Shown here: piece after piece, positions 13,341 to 15,243 of the stretch
Position numbering within the stretch: the stretch's first letter is position 1
How the letters are laid out: every line of letters begins with the position of its first letter
From: Bryobacterales bacterium
GTDB lineage: Bacteria; Acidobacteriota; Terriglobia; Bryobacterales; Bryobacteraceae
Reading direction: 5' to 3'
Assembly (NCBI GenBank): GCA_003132865.1
Contig: PKYZ01000847.1
Span: 4,650 to 19,892, forward strand
Length of the DNA stretch: 15,243 nucleotides
Translations under genes and position numbers: made by a program
Notes under the pieces: generated by a model
The model's database searches: none
What the model was told of the DNA's origin: nothing
Seen by the model: only the letters and a program-made list of their open reading frames with translations

Positions 13341-14996
13341 ATCGCCGGGCTGCCCACCTGGTTCACCATCCGCGCCAGCAAGCACGGCTACATTGGCCGC
13401 AAGAAGGAAATCGATCTGCTCGTCGCCATGAACCCGGAAACCGCGCGCGAAGACGTGATGAAGCTGGATAGCGGCGCCGCCGTCGTCTATGACGAACCGC
13501 TCAAGCTCAATGCCCTGCGCTCGGATCTGCATTTCTATCCGGCCCCCTTCGACAAGCTGGTCGCGACGGTTTGCCCGGACGCCAAGCTGCGCAAGCTGGT
13601 GCGCAACATGCTCTACGACGGTATCGTAGCCTGGATGCTCTCCATCGACATGGAAGAGGTTCACAAGGCGCTGGTGAAGCAATTCGGCAAGCGCAAGGCC
13701 AAGGCCGCCGAGTTGAACTGGGGCGCCGCGCAGGCCGGCTATGAATATGCCGCCAGGACCTACACCAAGACCGACGCCTACAAGGTCCAGCGCATGCACG
13801 CCAACACGGGCAAGATCGTCATCGAGGGCAACGCGGCGTGTGCACTCGGTGCCATGTTCGCGGGCGTCACGGTGGTCACCTGGTATCCCATCACACCGTC
13901 CTCCTCGCTGGTCGAAACGCTCATCGGCTATCTGAAGCGCTTCCGCATCGACCAGGAAACCGGCCGCGCCACCTTCGCCGTGGTGCAGGCCGAAGACGAG
14001 CTGGCTTCCATCGGCATGGCCCTCGGCGCGGGATGGGCCGGCGCCCGCTCCATGACCGCCACTGCCGGTCCCGGCATCTCGCTCATGTCCGAATTCGTGG
14101 GCCTCGGTTATTACGCCGAAGTGCCCACGGTCATCTTCGACGTGCAGCGCGTGGGTCCCTCCACCGGACTCCCCACGCGCACCATGCAAGGCGACCTGCT
14201 GTCCACCGCCCTGCTCTCGCACGGCGACACCCAGCACCCCATGTTCTTCCCCTGCTCTCCCGAAGAGTGTTTCAGCATGTCGATGGACGCCTTCGATTTC
14301 GCCGAGCGCTTTCAGACTCCCGTCTTCGTCATGACCGACCTCGACCTGGGCATGAATAACTGGACGTCCGATCCCTTCCCGTATCCCGAGAAGCCGATTG
14401 ACCGCGGCAAGGTGCTGACCGCCGAAGACCTCGACAAGCTGGGCGGCTTCGCGCGCTATAAAGATGTGGATGGCGATGGCGTCGGCTATCGCACGCTGCC
14501 CGCCACCAACCATGCGGCCGGGGCATATTTCACGCGCGGCAGCGGCCACAACGAGCGCGCCCAGTATACCGAGCGCGAAGACGATTACATCCACAACATG
14601 GACCGGCTGGCGCACAAGTTCCAGAGCATGCGCAAGCATGTTCCGGTGCCCGAAGTCCACGTCCGGAAAGACGCGGAAATCGGTTTCGTGGCGTGCGGCA
14701 CGTCGCACTACGCCGTGGGCGAAAGCTGCGACCAGTTGCTCGCAGAATACGATATCCCGGCCAGCTATCTGCGCTTGAAGGCTTATCCCTTCACCGTGGA
14801 GCTGGAGGAGTTTATCGCGCGCCACCAGCGCGTTTACGTGGTGGATCAGAACCGCGACGCGCAGTTGCTGGCGCTGATGCGTCTGGAAATGACGCCGGAA
14901 CAGATTGCCAAACTCAGAAGCATACGATATTACGGCGGGCTGCCTCTGGACGCCCGCACCGTCACCGATGAAGTCGTCCGTCAGGAGGGCAAATGA
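13152..14996 (+). CDS. korA: 2-oxoacid:ferredoxin oxidoreductase, fused gamma-alpha subunit (KorA-like)
   Basis: The 614-residue protein joins a gamma domain (residues ~20-200; IQIATVNGSGSQTANTVLMR and FPSNIAGLPTWFTIRAS) to the alpha subunit (from ~225). The alpha part shows the TPP-enzyme pyrimidine-domain motifs WYPITPSSS (Y245), QAEDELASIGMALGAGWAG, TATAGPGISLMSE and QRVGPSTGLPTRTMQGD. The C-terminal domain has GFVACGTSHYAVGE and VYVVDQNRDAQL. With KorB it oxidatively decarboxylates a 2-oxoacid, probably 2-oxoglutarate, to the acyl-CoA while reducing ferredoxin in the cytoplasm. The gamma-alpha fusion is typical of 2-oxoglutarate-type enzymes, but pyruvate or branched-chain 2-oxoacids cannot be excluded. 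The stop overlaps the korB start as ATGA, so the subunits are translationally coupled. Its first 63 codons are duplicated at 8466. Confidence 0.92.
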   Translation: MSTLEVSPAEPRVSGPGHTVVNDFSIQIATVNGSGSQTANTVLMRSIFQMGVPVSGKNMFPSNIAGLPTWFTIRASKHGYIGRKKEIDLLVAMNPETAREDVMKLDSGAAVVYDEPLKLNALRSDLHFYPAPFDKLVATVCPDAKLRKLVRNMLYDGIVAWMLSIDMEEVHKALVKQFGKRKAKAAELNWGAAQAGYEYAARTYTKTDAYKVQRMHANTGKIVIEGNAACALGAMFAGVTVVTWYPITPSSSLVETLIGYLKRFRIDQETGRATFAVVQAEDELASIGMALGAGWAGARSMTATAGPGISLMSEFVGLGYYAEVPTVIFDVQRVGPSTGLPTRTMQGDLLSTALLSHGDTQHPMFFPCSPEECFSMSMDAFDFAERFQTPVFVMTDLDLGMNNWTSDPFPYPEKPIDRGKVLTAEDLDKLGGFARYKDVDGDGVGYRTLPATNHAAGAYFTRGSGHNERAQYTEREDDYIHNMDRLAHKFQSMRKHVPVPEVHVRKDAEIGFVACGTSHYAVGESCDQLLAEYDIPASYLRLKAYPFTVELEEFIARHQRVYVVDQNRDAQLLALMRLEMTPEQIAKLRSIRYYGGLPLDARTVTDEVVRQEGK

Positions 14997-15243
14997 GCAC
15001 CGTCGTCGCCACACCACCACCACCGCCCAAGAAGGTGAACCACATCGGCTTGGAGGTCATCAACTACAAGGGCGCCAAGACCACTCTGTGCGCCGGCTGC
15101 GGCCACAACTCCATCTCCGAGCGCGTCATCGAATGCTTCTACGAGATGGGCGTCGAGCCTTGGCGGGTCGGCAAGTTCTCCGGCATCGGCTGTTCCTCGA
15201 AATCTCCCGCCTACTTCCTCAACCTGTCGCACGGATTCAACGC
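14993..15243 (+). CDS. korB: 2-oxoacid:ferredoxin oxidoreductase beta subunit (N-terminus only)
   Basis: The frame starts with ATG at 14993, overlapping the korA TGA by 4 bp, and runs off the window after 83 codons. After a Pro-rich leader (TPPPPPKKVN) it reads KTTLCAGCGHNSISERVIE and VGKFSGIGCSSKSPAYF. CxxCGH and GIGCSSK are hallmarks of the beta subunit, whose cysteines bind the [4Fe-4S] cluster and whose fold binds the diphosphate of TPP. It is the partner of the upstream korA product. The MgTPP motif (GDGD) lies beyond the window. Confidence 0.92.
   Translation, partial: MSTVVATPPPPPKKVNHIGLEVINYKGAKTTLCAGCGHNSISERVIECFYEMGVEPWRVGKFSGIGCSSKSPAYFLNLSHGFN

Noticed and set aside
13161..15023. 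620-codon minus-strand open frame
   Set aside because: Antisense shadow of korA/korB; His/Gly/Val-rich composition without motifs.
1..15243. CRISPR array, transposase gene or integrase in the window
   Set aside because: No spaced short repeats and no DDE or tyrosine/serine recombinase motifs were seen in any convincing frame; the 8053/12752 repeats are gene duplicates, not IS ends.

Overview
This is a chromosomal window from a GC-rich bacterium, most likely an Acidobacteriota member of the Solibacteres/Bryobacterales type. That placement is my inference from gene content: a TPR plus TonB-C secreted protein, a short CLDCG zinc-ribbon protein, a YpdA-type flavoprotein beside alaS, a gamma-alpha fused 2-oxoacid:ferredoxin oxidoreductase, and a large CHAT/NB-ARC/TPR protein. 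No rRNA, tRNA, CRISPR array or transposase gene is visible.

Layout. (1) Positions 1-1304, minus strand: an MFS transporter followed 11 bp later by the start of a secreted amidohydrolase that runs off the window, probably one uptake/degradation operon. (2) 1364-2388, plus strand: a broken gene (signal peptide, TPR, TonB-C) carrying a frameshift and an in-frame TAG. (3) 2427-3437: a radical SAM/SPASM-like enzyme, convergent by 4 bp with a small zinc-ribbon gene (3434-3670, minus). (4) 3812-7467, minus strand: alaS overlapping a YpdA-like flavoprotein gene by a GTGA junction, with a 14-bp dyad over the alaS start. (5) 7536-8657: a gene graveyard with a decayed YgiT-type zinc-finger fragment, the isolated TPR tail of a CHAT-type protein, and the first 63 codons of korA with its promoter. 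(6) 8654-13088: an accessory module made of a small membrane protein (X), a small winged-helix protein (Y) and, divergently, a 1143-residue CHAT protease/NB-ARC ATPase/TPR protein. (7) 13152-15243: intact korA and the start of korB, overlapping by ATGA.

The most interesting part is 8053-13340. The end of the CHAT gene, the korA promoter/leader and the first 63 codons of korA occur twice, flanking the X-Y-CHAT module. The korA parts are nearly identical (3 differences in 189 nt, all synonymous), whereas the TPR tails share only about 64% of residues by hand alignment. This fits insertion of an X-Y-CHAT cassette next to an older CHAT gene by recombination in the 5' end of korA, restoring a full korA and leaving a 63-codon stub. 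The module itself looks like an undescribed protease-based signalling or defence unit: a CHAT protease with an NLR-like switch, plus a membrane protein and a putative DNA-binding protein as candidate substrates or regulators. The 19-bp gap between the Y and CHAT start codons contains one TATAAT/TATTAT element that can serve both directions.

A second theme is leaderless transcription. Several genes have a -10-like hexamer 6 nt before the start codon (1364 gene, alaS, Y) or 8-9 nt before it (CHAT, MFS), whereas korA has a classical leader with an AAGGA site.
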